Counted from the stretch's first letter, positions 1 to 6,924 are shown. The stretch is 8,156 bases of DNA from an uncultured Alistipes sp. (GCA_900546005.1 URBJ01000096.1:1-8156), one strand, 5' to 3'. Numbers and translations: made by a program. Notes: generated from the sequence alone by a model not told the origin.

Positions 1-234
1 TCGCTGAACAACATGTGGGATTACACGCTGCTGCGCGGCCCGCTGCACAGCAAGACGCTGAAATTCACCTACGGCGCGGGCTACGGCACGAAGAATGACC
101 TCTGGTACCGCGAGACGAGCGAGCTGGAGCCGGACGCCATGGTGGCCGAGCTGCGCACACAGGGTATGACCGGCATCTATCTGGATCTGGACGGCTACCC
201 CGAGGACGAGCAGCAATCGGCGCTGGCCGCCCTG
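1..234 (+). CDS. Fragment of a membrane-associated protein gene, no start or stop
   Basis: The frame is open from the first base (Ser-Leu-Asn-Asn-Met...), so the gene begins outside the window; the ATG at 13 is probably internal. The visible residues include LRGPLHSKTLKFTYG, then WYRETSELEP and a GIYLDLDGYPEDE segment. From memory, this arrangement (an LRG-LHS-L-SYG block followed by GIY-D-GY) resembles the extracytoplasmic part of large bacterial membrane proteins of the sugar-translocase or phosphoglycerol-transferase kind. That assignment is tentative. The piece is clearly richer in GC, with more G/C-ending codons, than the rest of the window. At about 226-245 the protein changes, without a frame break, into RecD2-type helicase sequence, with no nucleotide-binding P-loop before it. 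It is therefore a gene piece joined to another gene piece, probably by an assembly or library artefact. The exact right boundary is uncertain by about 15 bases. Confidence 0.4.
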
Positions 235-612
235 ACCGAGGCCGCCGGCTGCGAGGCGCGGACCATACACCGGCTGCTTGAGTACGGCTATGGCGAGAGC
301 GGCTTTACGCGAAATCAGGATAATCCCATAGATACAGACGTAATAATCGTTGACGAGATGAGCATGGTGGACGTGCAGCTGCTATGGTCCCTGCTCAGGG
401 CCACGCGGGCTGGTACGCGGCTCATTATGGTAGGCGACGCGGATCAGCTGCCATCGGTAGGCGCCGGCAACGTGCTGAGGGACATCATAGCTTCGGAGAC
501 GGTGCCCGTGGTTCGTCTGACGGAAATCTACCGGCAGGGCGGCCGCAGTGCCATAGTCACCAACGCCCACAGGATAAACAACGGCCAGCCTCCCATACTT
601 CACGGCGAGGAG
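235..612 (+). CDS. recD2: Internal fragment of a RecD2-type DNA helicase (ExoV alpha-like)
   Basis: This piece encodes the middle of a superfamily 1B helicase that unwinds DNA 5' to 3' using ATP. In order it shows the EAxTIHRLLE segment (about 256-285), the Walker B motif [11 protein letters not shown] (340-372), the [10 protein letters not shown] motif (433-462) that contacts nucleotide and DNA, the RLTEIYRQ motif ending at 537, and the AHRIN segment (565-579). This order and wording are typical of RecD2 proteins, especially those of Firmicutes. The Walker A P-loop that must precede these motifs is absent, and so is the C-terminal UvrD-like domain, so the piece cannot be a working helicase. 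On the left it is joined in frame to an unrelated membrane-protein fragment; on the right it runs into antisense infB at about 607-618. Reading on in frame past 618 gives only the complement of infB. The family call is solid; its presence here is probably artefactual. Confidence 0.75.
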
Positions 613-2427
613 GAATTCGGCTTCGAGCAGCACCTTCTCGAGCAGCTTGTCGAGGTTGATGCCCTGTTTTGCGGATATCTCCTGACATTGGTATTTTCCG
701 CCCCAGTCTTCGACCAGATAGTTCATGGCGGCCAGCTCCTCCTTGATCCGTTCCGGATTGGCCCCGGGCTTATCGATCTTGTTGATGGCAAAAACAATCG
801 GAACCTGAGCGGCTGCGGCATGGTTGATGGCCTCGACCGTCTGCGGCATGACGTTGTCGTCGGCTGCGACGATGATGATGGCCACGTCGGTGATTTTCGC
901 ACCCCGTGCACGCATGGCTGTAAAGGCTTCGTGACCCGGCGTATCGAGGAAGGTGATTTTCCGACCGTCGTCCAACGTTACGCTGTACGCTCCGATGTGC
1001 TGGGTAATACCTCCGGCTTCACCCGCGATGACGTTCGTCTTTCGGATGTTGTCGAGCAGTGAGGTTTTACCGTGGTCGACGTGTCCCATGACCGTAACGA
1101 TCGGAGGACGCGGAACGAGATCCTCTTCCTTGTCCACCTCCGTATCGATAGCCTCCTGAATCTCGACGGAGACGAATTCGACCTTGAAGCCGAACTCTTC
1201 GGCTACGATAACCAATGCCTCTGCGTCGAGTCGTTGGTTGATCGAGACCATCAGTCCGAGGTTCATGCATACGGTGATCACGTCGTTGACGCTGACATCC
1301 ATCATGGTTGCCAATTCGCTGACGGTGACGAATTCGGTCACCTTCAGCACGCTCTTCTCCTGCTCCTGACGTTCGATCTCTTCGTTGAGTCGGGCCGAAA
1401 CAGCCTCCCGTTTGTCGCGGCGGTGTTTTGCCGTTTTGAACTTGGGCCCTTTGGCCGTCAGCCGGGCCAAAGTATCTTTGATCTGCTTTTGTACCTCTTC
1501 TTCGCTGATTTCGACCTTTGCAACTGGCTTTGGAGCCTTCTTGCGCTTCTCCTTAACAGCGTTTTTCCCATTTTGAACCGCACTGGCCGTATTGTCCGAT
1601 TTGCGGATGTTTTCTTTGATTCCGGGCTGATTCTGCTTTTGCGTTATATCGATCTTGTCCTTGGCGATTCGTTTCCGTTTTTCCCGCTTGCGGTGTCCAT
1701 CATCGCCCTTCTTCTTTTCGAATGATTTGACATCGATCTTTCCGAGCACCTTCGGTCCCGAAAGTCTGGTCGTATCTCCCGGACGGAACAGATTGCTCTC
1801 GTCGGCAGCCATCCGTTCGTCGTAGGTCTGGCTCTGAATGACGATCTCCCGTTTGGGCTCAGCGACTGGGGTAGCTGTACTTGCAACGGCAGGCTGAGGG
1901 GTTGGCGTCTTCTCTTTCGGTGCTACGTCGACCTCTTTTTTCTCCTCTTTTTTAGCAGGTTGAACCTGTTCCTCCTGAACGGGGACCGGTTCACTCTTCT
2001 TTTCTACTGCTTGAACCGCTGGTGCATGTTTTTTCTTCCCGCTTCCCGAAAGATCGATCTTGCCCAAAATTTTCGGTGCAGCGATCGGTGTCACTTCGTC
2101 TTTGACGCTGATGACTCCGCTCTTGATGATCACCTCGTTCTTGAAGTCCGATCCGTCGTCTGTCGAAGAGGCTGCGCTCTCTTTCTTATCTCCCAACGAT
2201 ACGGTTTCGTGTTTGAGGTTGATCTTCTCCCGTATATTGACTTTCTCGATCTGTTTGTTGCCTCCGAACTCTTTATCCAAAATGGCATAGACCGCCGGCT
2301 CTATGATCGAACTGGGGCTTTTGTCCACCTTTATCCCCTTCTTGTCGAGGAATTCGATGATTGTTGTTTGTCCCACTTTTAATTCTCTGGCAACTTGATG
2401 GAGTCTAAGTCTTTTTTCGTTTGGCAT
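607..2427 (-). CDS. infB: Translation initiation factor IF-2, truncated at the C-terminus
   Basis: IF-2 is the GTPase that places initiator tRNA on the 30S subunit and promotes subunit joining. Numbered from the ATG at 2427, residues 1-55 form an IF2_N helical domain. A long Lys/Glu/Pro/Ala-rich linker follows (about 60-355), then a second IF2_N-like domain (about 360-420) and the GTPase domain. Its G motifs are intact: GHVDHGKT (448-455), GGIT with the switch threonine, DTPGH (495-499), NKID (549-552) and SAK (585-587). Recognisable IF-2 sequence stops at EAEF (residue 605). The expected continuation, beta-barrel domain II and the tRNA-binding C domains, is missing; a full protein should have some 350 more residues. 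The reading frame continues leftward to 382, but that is the complement of the helicase fragment. It is the last gene of rimP-nusA-infB, 70 bases after nusA. As IF-2 is essential, this truncation is most likely a chimeric contig end. Confidence 0.93.
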
Positions 2428-2497
2428 ATTGTATCTTTTTTTCGGGTTCGGATTGTTTCGGCGTTATCGGTGTTGATGATTGGAAGAGAAGTGTGGA

Positions 2498-3910
2498 TTA
2501 TTCGAATTCGGATTTCAGAATATCGATTACCTCGTTCAGGGTTTTCTCGTCGAGACCTGTCCGTTTCACCAGCTCATCGATCGGTTGATCGATAACGCTC
2601 TTGGCCGTCGAAAGACCGGTCTGTTTGAGTTTGTCGATGATCTGCTCGTCGATCTCGTCGCGGAATTCGTCGAGTTCAACGTCTTCGTTTTCAGATTGCA
2701 GGATGTTGATGATTTCCTGAGCTGTCTCGATTTCCAGATCGGAGCGTTTGGCCAGTTCGTCAGCCGACAGGGCCAGCGTACTCTTCACCGTATCGCAACC
2801 GATACTCTTGAGTTTGTCGATGATCCAGCCGTCGATGCGGTCTTTGAATTCGTCCAAGGATACATCTTCGTTGTCCAGTTCACGGTAGACGTCGATGTCG
2901 TATCCGGTCAGCATACTGGCCAGACGGATGTTCAGACCGCCTTTACCGATTGCCAACGATACTTCGTTGGGTTTAAGGTAGATGGATGCGGTTTTCGACT
3001 CTTCGTTGATTTTGATCGAAGAGATTTTAGCCGGATTCAGAGCGCGTTGTATGAACAGTTGCGTATTGGTCGTGTAGTTTACCACGTCGATATTCTCGTT
3101 GCGGAGCTCTTTGACGATTGAATAGATTCGGGAACCCTTCATTCCCACACAGGCTCCTACCGGATCAATACGGTCGTCGTAGGATTCGACAGCGACTTTG
3201 GCACGTTCACCCGGAATGCGGACGATCTTCTTGATGGTGATCAGTCCGTCATAAATTTCGGGTACCTCCATTTCGAACAGACGTTCGAGAAATTCGGGAG
3301 CGGTTCGCGAGAGAACGATGTAGGGGTTGTTATTTCTCATCTCAACGCGCGAAACGATTGCTTTAATGCTGTCTCCTTTGCGGAACTTGTCGTTCGGAAT
3401 CTGCTCCTGTTTCGGCAGAATCAGTTCGTTGTCCTCATCGTCGAGCACGAGAATCTCCTTTTTCCACGTTTGGTACACTTCGCCGGTGATGATCTCACCC
3501 ACTTTTTCGGTGTATTTGTTGAACAGACTGGCTTTTTCGAGATCCAGAATGCGAGAAGCCAGATTCTGGCGCAGTGACAGTACGGCCCGCCGACCGAAGC
3601 TCGAGAGCTTGATCTCTTCGGCAACCTCTTCGCCCACCTCATACGTTGCGTCGATCTTCCGTGCATCGCTCAGCGAGATCTGCTGGTTCGGATTTTCGAC
3701 CATGCCGTCCTCAACGACGGTACGGTTTCTCCATATTTCGAGGTCCCCTTTCTCCGGATTGATGATTACGTCGAAATTTTCGTCGGTTTCGTACGTTTTG
3801 ATCAACAGATGGCGGAACACGTCTTCAAGCACACCGATCATGGTACTCTTGTCGATGTTTTTCAACTCCTTGAATTCTGCAAACGTGCTCACGAGGTTGA
3901 GATTGTCCAT
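2498..3910 (-). CDS. nusA: Transcription termination/antitermination factor NusA
   Basis: NusA binds RNA polymerase and nascent RNA, and controls pausing, termination and antitermination. The 470-residue protein has the family's domains in order: an N-terminal polymerase-binding domain (about 1-130, starting DNLNLVSTFAEFKELKNIDK), an S1 RNA-binding domain (about 136-201), KH1 with GACVGMKGSRI (252-262) and KH2 with AIGKGGLNIRLA (320-331). It ends with two tandem acidic helical repeats (347-407 and 408-470) that are 34/61 identical to each other. E. coli NusA also ends in two such repeats, whereas my recollection is that many Bacteroidetes NusA proteins carry only one. The ATG at 3910 is chosen because the N-terminus aligns with the family there and no in-frame alternative looks better. 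It lies 88 bases after rimP and 70 before infB, the widely conserved order, and is probably read from the promoter at 4532-4562. I see no convincing internal promoter. Confidence 0.97.
   Translation of the reverse strand: MDNLNLVSTFAEFKELKNIDKSTMIGVLEDVFRHLLIKTYETDENFDVIINPEKGDLEIWRNRTVVEDGMVENPNQQISLSDARKIDATYEVGEEVAEEIKLSSFGRRAVLSLRQNLASRILDLEKASLFNKYTEKVGEIITGEVYQTWKKEILVLDDEDNELILPKQEQIPNDKFRKGDSIKAIVSRVEMRNNNPYIVLSRTAPEFLERLFEMEVPEIYDGLITIKKIVRIPGERAKVAVESYDDRIDPVGACVGMKGSRIYSIVKELRNENIDVVNYTTNTQLFIQRALNPAKISSIKINEESKTASIYLKPNEVSLAIGKGGLNIRLASMLTGYDIDVYRELDNEDVSLDEFKDRIDGWIIDKLKSIGCDTVKSTLALSADELAKRSDLEIETAQEIINILQSENEDVELDEFRDEIDEQIIDKLKQTGLSTAKSVIDQPIDELVKRTGLDEKTLNEVIDILKSEFE
2501..2872 (-). 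repeat. Two tandem C-terminal repeats inside NusA
   Basis: The first unit covers 2690-2872 (residues 347-407) and the second 2501-2689 (residues 408-470). Both begin Asn-Glu-Asp-Val, share LDEF, IIDKLK and DEL-KR, and end in IL-SE. By hand count 34 of 61 aligned residues are identical with no gaps. They resemble the helix-hairpin-helix acidic repeats of NusA. The divergence shows this is an old duplication, not a recent one. Confidence 0.85.
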
Positions 3911-3998
3911 AGTCTGTACTAATGAAAATTTACGGGTCTGCCGTTTGCGCGACGACCTTGTTGTTTTATATTCAGTGATCTATTTTCGTGTCTTCAAT

Positions 3999-4466
3999 CT
4001 ATTTGAAGTTCAAATACTCCTTTGTCGTTTTGATGTCGGACAACGCGAGGCTGCGTTCGATTTCTGTCGCCACCTTTCGTTTTTTCCCCTCTACGGCAAC
4101 CTTCTCCGTATAGGTGAGCGTCAACGTGTCATCGCTAAAACTCTTCAGCGTAGCAATCAGTTTCGATCCGTCCTTGAGTACGACTTCGACCTCTTTCCCG
4201 ATCATTTTTCGGTATTGGCGGGGCAGAATGAGCGGCTGGCCGATACCGGCCGACATGACCGTCAACGAGAAATCTTCCTCTTCGCGGTCGAACGCATCGT
4301 TGATCTTACGGGTCAAGGTTGCACATGCATCAATGTCTACGGACGTATCGCTGTCTACGGTGATTTCGATTTCGTTCGCCGTATTTTGTTTGATGCCGAC
4401 TAAAAAGAGATCCGTTCCCTGAAACTCTTCTTCGACGATTGTCCGTATCCGTTCCGTATCGATCAT
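3999..4466 (-). CDS. rimP: Ribosome maturation factor RimP
   Basis: RimP assists late assembly of the 30S ribosomal subunit. From the ATG at 4466 the protein is 155 residues, the usual length for the family. The N-terminal alpha/beta domain runs to about residue 75 and includes the DLFLVGI strand and an EIEITVDSD strand. The family signature follows as SAGIGQPL (SPGLxRPL in many other bacteria), then a small Sm-like beta-barrel with IGKEVEVVLKDGSK, ending at EYLNFK. The frame is open further upstream to a TTG at 4496, but that would start inside the leader hairpin, and the family N-terminus aligns with Met-Ile-Asp-Thr at 4466, so the shorter start is preferred. It is the first gene of rimP-nusA-infB. 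A four-codon ORF overlaps its start by ATGA. Confidence 0.93.
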   Translation of the reverse strand: MIDTERIRTIVEEEFQGTDLFLVGIKQNTANEIEITVDSDTSVDIDACATLTRKINDAFDREEEDFSLTVMSAGIGQPLILPRQYRKMIGKEVEVVLKDGSKLIATLKSFSDDTLTLTYTEKVAVEGKKRKVATEIERSLALSDIKTTKEYLNFK

Positions 4467-4494
4467 GCTTCCGACATGTGTGTTTATGGGTAAC

Positions 4495-4521
4495 AAAAGG
4501 GGGGACTTACCGTCCCCCTTT
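4495..4521 (-). promoter_or_regulatory. Leader hairpin upstream of rimP (possible attenuator, 5' stabiliser or terminator)
   Basis: Read on the minus strand, GGGGGAC (4518-4512) pairs with GTCCCCC (4506-4500) over a five-base loop. Beyond one unpaired base, AAA (4521-4519) can pair with TTT. A four-T run (4498-4495) follows. The stem is seven GC-rich pairs, extendable by three. Its place, a few bases after the predicted start of the rimP transcript, makes it part of the 5' leader. It also lies 85-110 bases beyond the lpxA stop, so it could end transcripts coming from lpxC/fabZ-lpxA; the short U-run makes it a modest terminator. The structure is seen; its role is inferred. Confidence 0.6.
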
Positions 4522-4531
4522 CATTCGTTTG

Positions 4532-4562
4532 CAAATATATATCGGATTTCTCGAAAAACAAA
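4532..4562 (-). promoter_or_regulatory. Bacteroidetes-type promoter for rimP-nusA-infB
   Basis: On the minus strand TTTG (4562-4559) is followed by exactly 19 bases and then TATATTTG (4539-4532). This is a full match to the -33 TTTG and -7 TAnnTTTG elements of the Bacteroidetes housekeeping sigma factor. Transcription should begin around 4524-4527, leaving a leader of about 60 bases before rimP. The surrounding A/T-rich gap between lpxA and rimP holds no gene. Confidence 0.8.
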
Positions 4563-4605
4563 ATAAAATTCCGAAAAACCTCAATTTTTTAACGCCTCAG
4601 TTCCG

Positions 4606-5409
4606 TTATTCGACTTCGTCGCTGCTCTTTTTCGGATTATAGGGTTTCAGAATACCCCGTTTCGAACTACGGATGAATTCGAGTACCATATCGCGTTCCG
4701 GAGAGGGTGCGGTCTGGTTTTCGGCGATTTCGCAAGCCTTCGTATAGTTGTATCCCGACTGGAACAGAATGCGGAAAAGTTCCTGTATCTCGTGGATCTT
4801 TTCGGCACTGAATCCTCTGCGGCGCAACCCGATGAAGTTGGCTCCGACGAATGACAACGGATTGTGTGCGGCCTTGACGAAGGGTGGAACGTCCTTGCTG
4901 ACCAACGATCCGCCCCCGAGCATGGCGTGGGCGCCGATCCGGCAAAACTGGTGCACGGCTGAATGTCCGCCAAGAATAGCCCAGTCCTGAACTTCGACCT
5001 CTCCTGCCAGCGAGACACCGTTGACGATGACGCAGTTGTTTCCGACCGTACAGTCGTGACCCACGTGGGCATAGGCCATGATCAAGGTGTTGCTTCCGAC
5101 ACGGGTGACGCCTTTGGCTGCAGTTCCCCGATTGACGGTGGCACATTCACGGATCGTTGTGCAATCGCCGATCTCGACGGTCGTGTATTCGCCTTTGAAT
5201 TTCAGATCCTGAGGAACGCCGGCTACTACGGCCGATGTATGGATCTTGCAGTTTTTCCCGATGCGGGCTCCGTCCAGAATGACGGCTCCCGGACCAATGT
5301 GGCAACCGCTTCCGATGACAACATCGCCTGCGATATAAGAGAAAGGTTCTACGATGACGTCTTCACCGATTTGCGCCATTTCGGAAACCTGAGCCAGTTT
5401 GCTTATCAT
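4606..5409 (-). CDS. lpxA: UDP-N-acetylglucosamine O-acyltransferase LpxA
   Basis: LpxA catalyses the first step of lipid A synthesis in the cytoplasm, moving a 3-hydroxyacyl chain from ACP to the 3-OH of UDP-GlcNAc. The protein has 267 residues, about the usual length. Its first 190 or so residues are hexapeptide repeats (such as VIGSGC, ARIGKN, TVGNNC) that fold into a left-handed parallel beta-helix. A helical C-terminus follows (LRRRGFSAEKIHEIQELFRI). The catalytic histidine is His118 in AHVGHDC (E. coli His125), and His153 in AVHQFC matches E. coli His160. Gly166 matches E. coli Gly173, the 'ruler' position where glycine permits long acyl chains; this fits the long hydroxy fatty acids of Bacteroidetes lipid A. 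It starts 63 bases after lpxC/fabZ with no visible promoter between, so the two are probably co-transcribed. Confidence 0.96.
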   Translation of the reverse strand: MISKLAQVSEMAQIGEDVIVEPFSYIAGDVVIGSGCHIGPGAVILDGARIGKNCKIHTSAVVAGVPQDLKFKGEYTTVEIGDCTTIRECATVNRGTAAKGVTRVGSNTLIMAYAHVGHDCTVGNNCVIVNGVSLAGEVEVQDWAILGGHSAVHQFCRIGAHAMLGGGSLVSKDVPPFVKAAHNPLSFVGANFIGLRRRGFSAEKIHEIQELFRILFQSGYNYTKACEIAENQTAPSPERDMVLEFIRSSKRGILKPYNPKKSSDEVE

Positions 5410-5472
5410 AGTTGCGAATTGTAGTTTTTACTTATGTGTCGATATTTGTGTGTTGATGTGTACGTAGTTCGC

Positions 5473-6861
5473 TTATTTGTTGTGAACGATTTGTGCCATC
5501 AGCATGGCCTCCGTGGTAAACTTGTTGCCGACAAAAGCTTTTGCCTCCATAACTACGATTCCTCTTCGAATGGGTTCGGCCAACCGCAATTCGAATTGCA
5601 GCGTATCGCCGGGAACGATCTTGTCACGGAATTTAACGCCGTCTATCTTGAGGAAGTAGGTCGAATAGTTCTCCGGATCGGGCACGCTGCTCAGTGCGAG
5701 GATTCCACCGCATTGGGCCATGGCCTCGATGATCAGGACGCCGGGCATAACCGGTTCGTTGGGGAAGTGTCCCACGAAGAAGGGCTCGTTCATCGTGACG
5801 TTTTTGATTCCCACGACATTTTGGCTGTCCAGATGGATAATCTTGTCTACTAGCAGGAACGGTGGCCGGTGCGGAAGGAGCTTCCGGATTTTGTTGATAT
5901 CGTAGAGCGCTTCCTGATTCGGATCGTATTTGAACTTGGGATGCGATGCGTCGCGTTTGATGTGTTTGCGGATCAAGCGGGCCAGCTGCGTATTGGCGGC
6001 ATGTCCCGGGCGGTAGGCTACGATACGACCCTTGATACGTACACCGATCAGGGCCAGATCTCCGATCAGGTCCAGCAGCTTGTGACGCGAGGGCTCGTTG
6101 GGAAACCGCAATTGTATGTTGTTGAGGTATCCTTCGTTGACCTGTACGTCTTTCTTGTTGAACAGCTTCGAAAGACGGTCGAGCTCTTCGTTGGAGACCT
6201 TGTTTTCAACGATTACGATAGCGTTGTCCAGATCGCCTCCTTTGATCAGGTTGTGCGTGATCAGCGGTTCCAATTCGTGCAGGAATACGAACGTCCGGCA
6301 GGGAGCGATCTGCTCAGCGAACTGGTCGATCGAGTCGAGCCGTGCGTATTGGTTGCCAATGATCTTCGAATTGAAATCGACGTTGACGTTGACAGAGAAT
6401 TCGTCATCCGGATAGACGACGATTTCAACACCCCGTTCGGGTACGGATACGACGGTTTTTTCGTGTATTTCGTAATATTCGCGGTCGGCATCTTGTTCCT
6501 TGAGGCCTGCTGCGATGATGGCAGCGACGTATTCCCGTGCGGAGCCATCCATGATCGGGGTCTCCGGTGCGTCGATATCGATCAGGGCATTGTCTATGCC
6601 GCAACCCCACAAGGCTGCCATGACGTGTTCGATCGTGCTGATCCGTACGCCTTTCTTTTCGATAGTAGTACCTCGGGAGGTGTCGGTGACGTAATCCGCA
6701 AGGGCTTCTACGACAGGTGTTCCCTCCAAGTCGATCCGTCTGAATTTGATCCCGAATCCCGGTTCGGCGGGATTGACCGTCATCGTTACATTAAGTCCGG
6801 TGTGCAAACCTTTCCCCTGAAAGGATATGGGAGTATTTAAGGTTTTCTGTTTTAGAGACAT
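5473..6861 (-). CDS. lpxC/fabZ: Bifunctional LpxC deacetylase / FabZ dehydratase
   Basis: This single 462-residue protein joins two enzymes. The N-terminal part (about 1-305) is LpxC, the zinc enzyme that removes the acetyl group from UDP-3-O-acyl-GlcNAc and commits the cell to lipid A. It shows GKGLHTG near residue 20, zinc ligands His79 (STIEHVMAAL), His260 and Asp264 (RHKLLDLIGD), and the catalytic His287 (RPGHAAN). The C-terminal part (about 318-462) is FabZ, the 3-hydroxyacyl-ACP dehydratase of fatty-acid elongation, starting near KIRKLLPHRPPF. Its catalytic His365 and Glu379 lie in the GHFPNEPVMPG and LIIEAMAQ segments. The fusion is known from Bacteroidetes. An in-frame ATG at 6876 would add five residues, but it would leave almost no leader after the predicted transcription start; Met-Ser-Leu-Lys at 6861 fits the family better. 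It is the first gene of the lpxC/fabZ-lpxA operon. lpxD, often next to this pair, is not adjacent here. Confidence 0.96.
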   Translation of the reverse strand: MSLKQKTLNTPISFQGKGLHTGLNVTMTVNPAEPGFGIKFRRIDLEGTPVVEALADYVTDTSRGTTIEKKGVRISTIEHVMAALWGCGIDNALIDIDAPETPIMDGSAREYVAAIIAAGLKEQDADREYYEIHEKTVVSVPERGVEIVVYPDDEFSVNVNVDFNSKIIGNQYARLDSIDQFAEQIAPCRTFVFLHELEPLITHNLIKGGDLDNAIVIVENKVSNEELDRLSKLFNKKDVQVNEGYLNNIQLRFPNEPSRHKLLDLIGDLALIGVRIKGRIVAYRPGHAANTQLARLIRKHIKRDASHPKFKYDPNQEALYDINKIRKLLPHRPPFLLVDKIIHLDSQNVVGIKNVTMNEPFFVGHFPNEPVMPGVLIIEAMAQCGGILALSSVPDPENYSTYFLKIDGVKFRDKIVPGDTLQFELRLAEPIRRGIVVMEAKAFVGNKFTTEAMLMAQIVHNK

Positions 6862-6887
6862 ACGCTGTAAAAACATTATTTTACGTG

Positions 6888-6895
6888 CAAAGGTA
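6888..6895 (-). promoter_or_regulatory. Probable -7 promoter element for lpxC/fabZ-lpxA
   Basis: The minus strand reads TACCTTTG here, a full match to TAnnTTTG. The expected -33 position, 19 bases upstream (6918-6915), reads TACG instead of TTTG, so the promoter is only half consensus. Transcription would start near 6882, about 20 bases before the preferred ATG at 6861. Confidence 0.55.
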
Positions 6896-6916
6896 TGAAT
6901 TTTTTGAAAGAAATCG

Positions 6917-6924
6917 TACTTTTG
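6917..6924 (+). promoter_or_regulatory. Probable -7 promoter element for the TonB-like gene
   Basis: The plus strand reads TACTTTTG, a full match to TAnnTTTG. At the standard 19-base spacing the -33 position (6894-6897) reads TATG, three of four matches to TTTG. The predicted start near 6930 favours the ATG at 6946 over the one at 6895. Confidence 0.5.

Noticed and set aside
382..618. The open frame of infB continuing leftward beyond the join
   Set aside because: The residues past about 606 are the complement of the RecD2 motifs ([17 protein letters not shown]) and not IF-2 sequence.
613..618. EcoRI site GAATTC at the RecD2/infB join, suggesting a cloning scar
   Set aside because: GAATTC occurs several other times in infB alone, where Glu-Phe is frequent, and it is the natural IF-2 sequence here, so it is no evidence of cloning by itself.
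13..1062. A single open frame of 349 codons on the plus strand
   Set aside because: It is a chance continuation through three unrelated pieces; past about 618 it is simply the complement of infB, and the protein there matches nothing recognisable.
3911..3998. Possible internal promoter before nusA (TAAATTTT near the start)
   Set aside because: It misses the final G of TAnnTTTG and has no TTTG at the right distance.
4466..4496. TTG start giving RimP ten extra residues
   Set aside because: It would start in the U-run of the leader hairpin, and the added residues do not fit the family N-terminus.
5869..6840. Long plus-strand open frame opposite lpxC/fabZ
   Set aside because: It is antisense to a well-supported gene with intact catalytic residues, and its protein has no recognisable motif; it reflects codon bias on the other strand.
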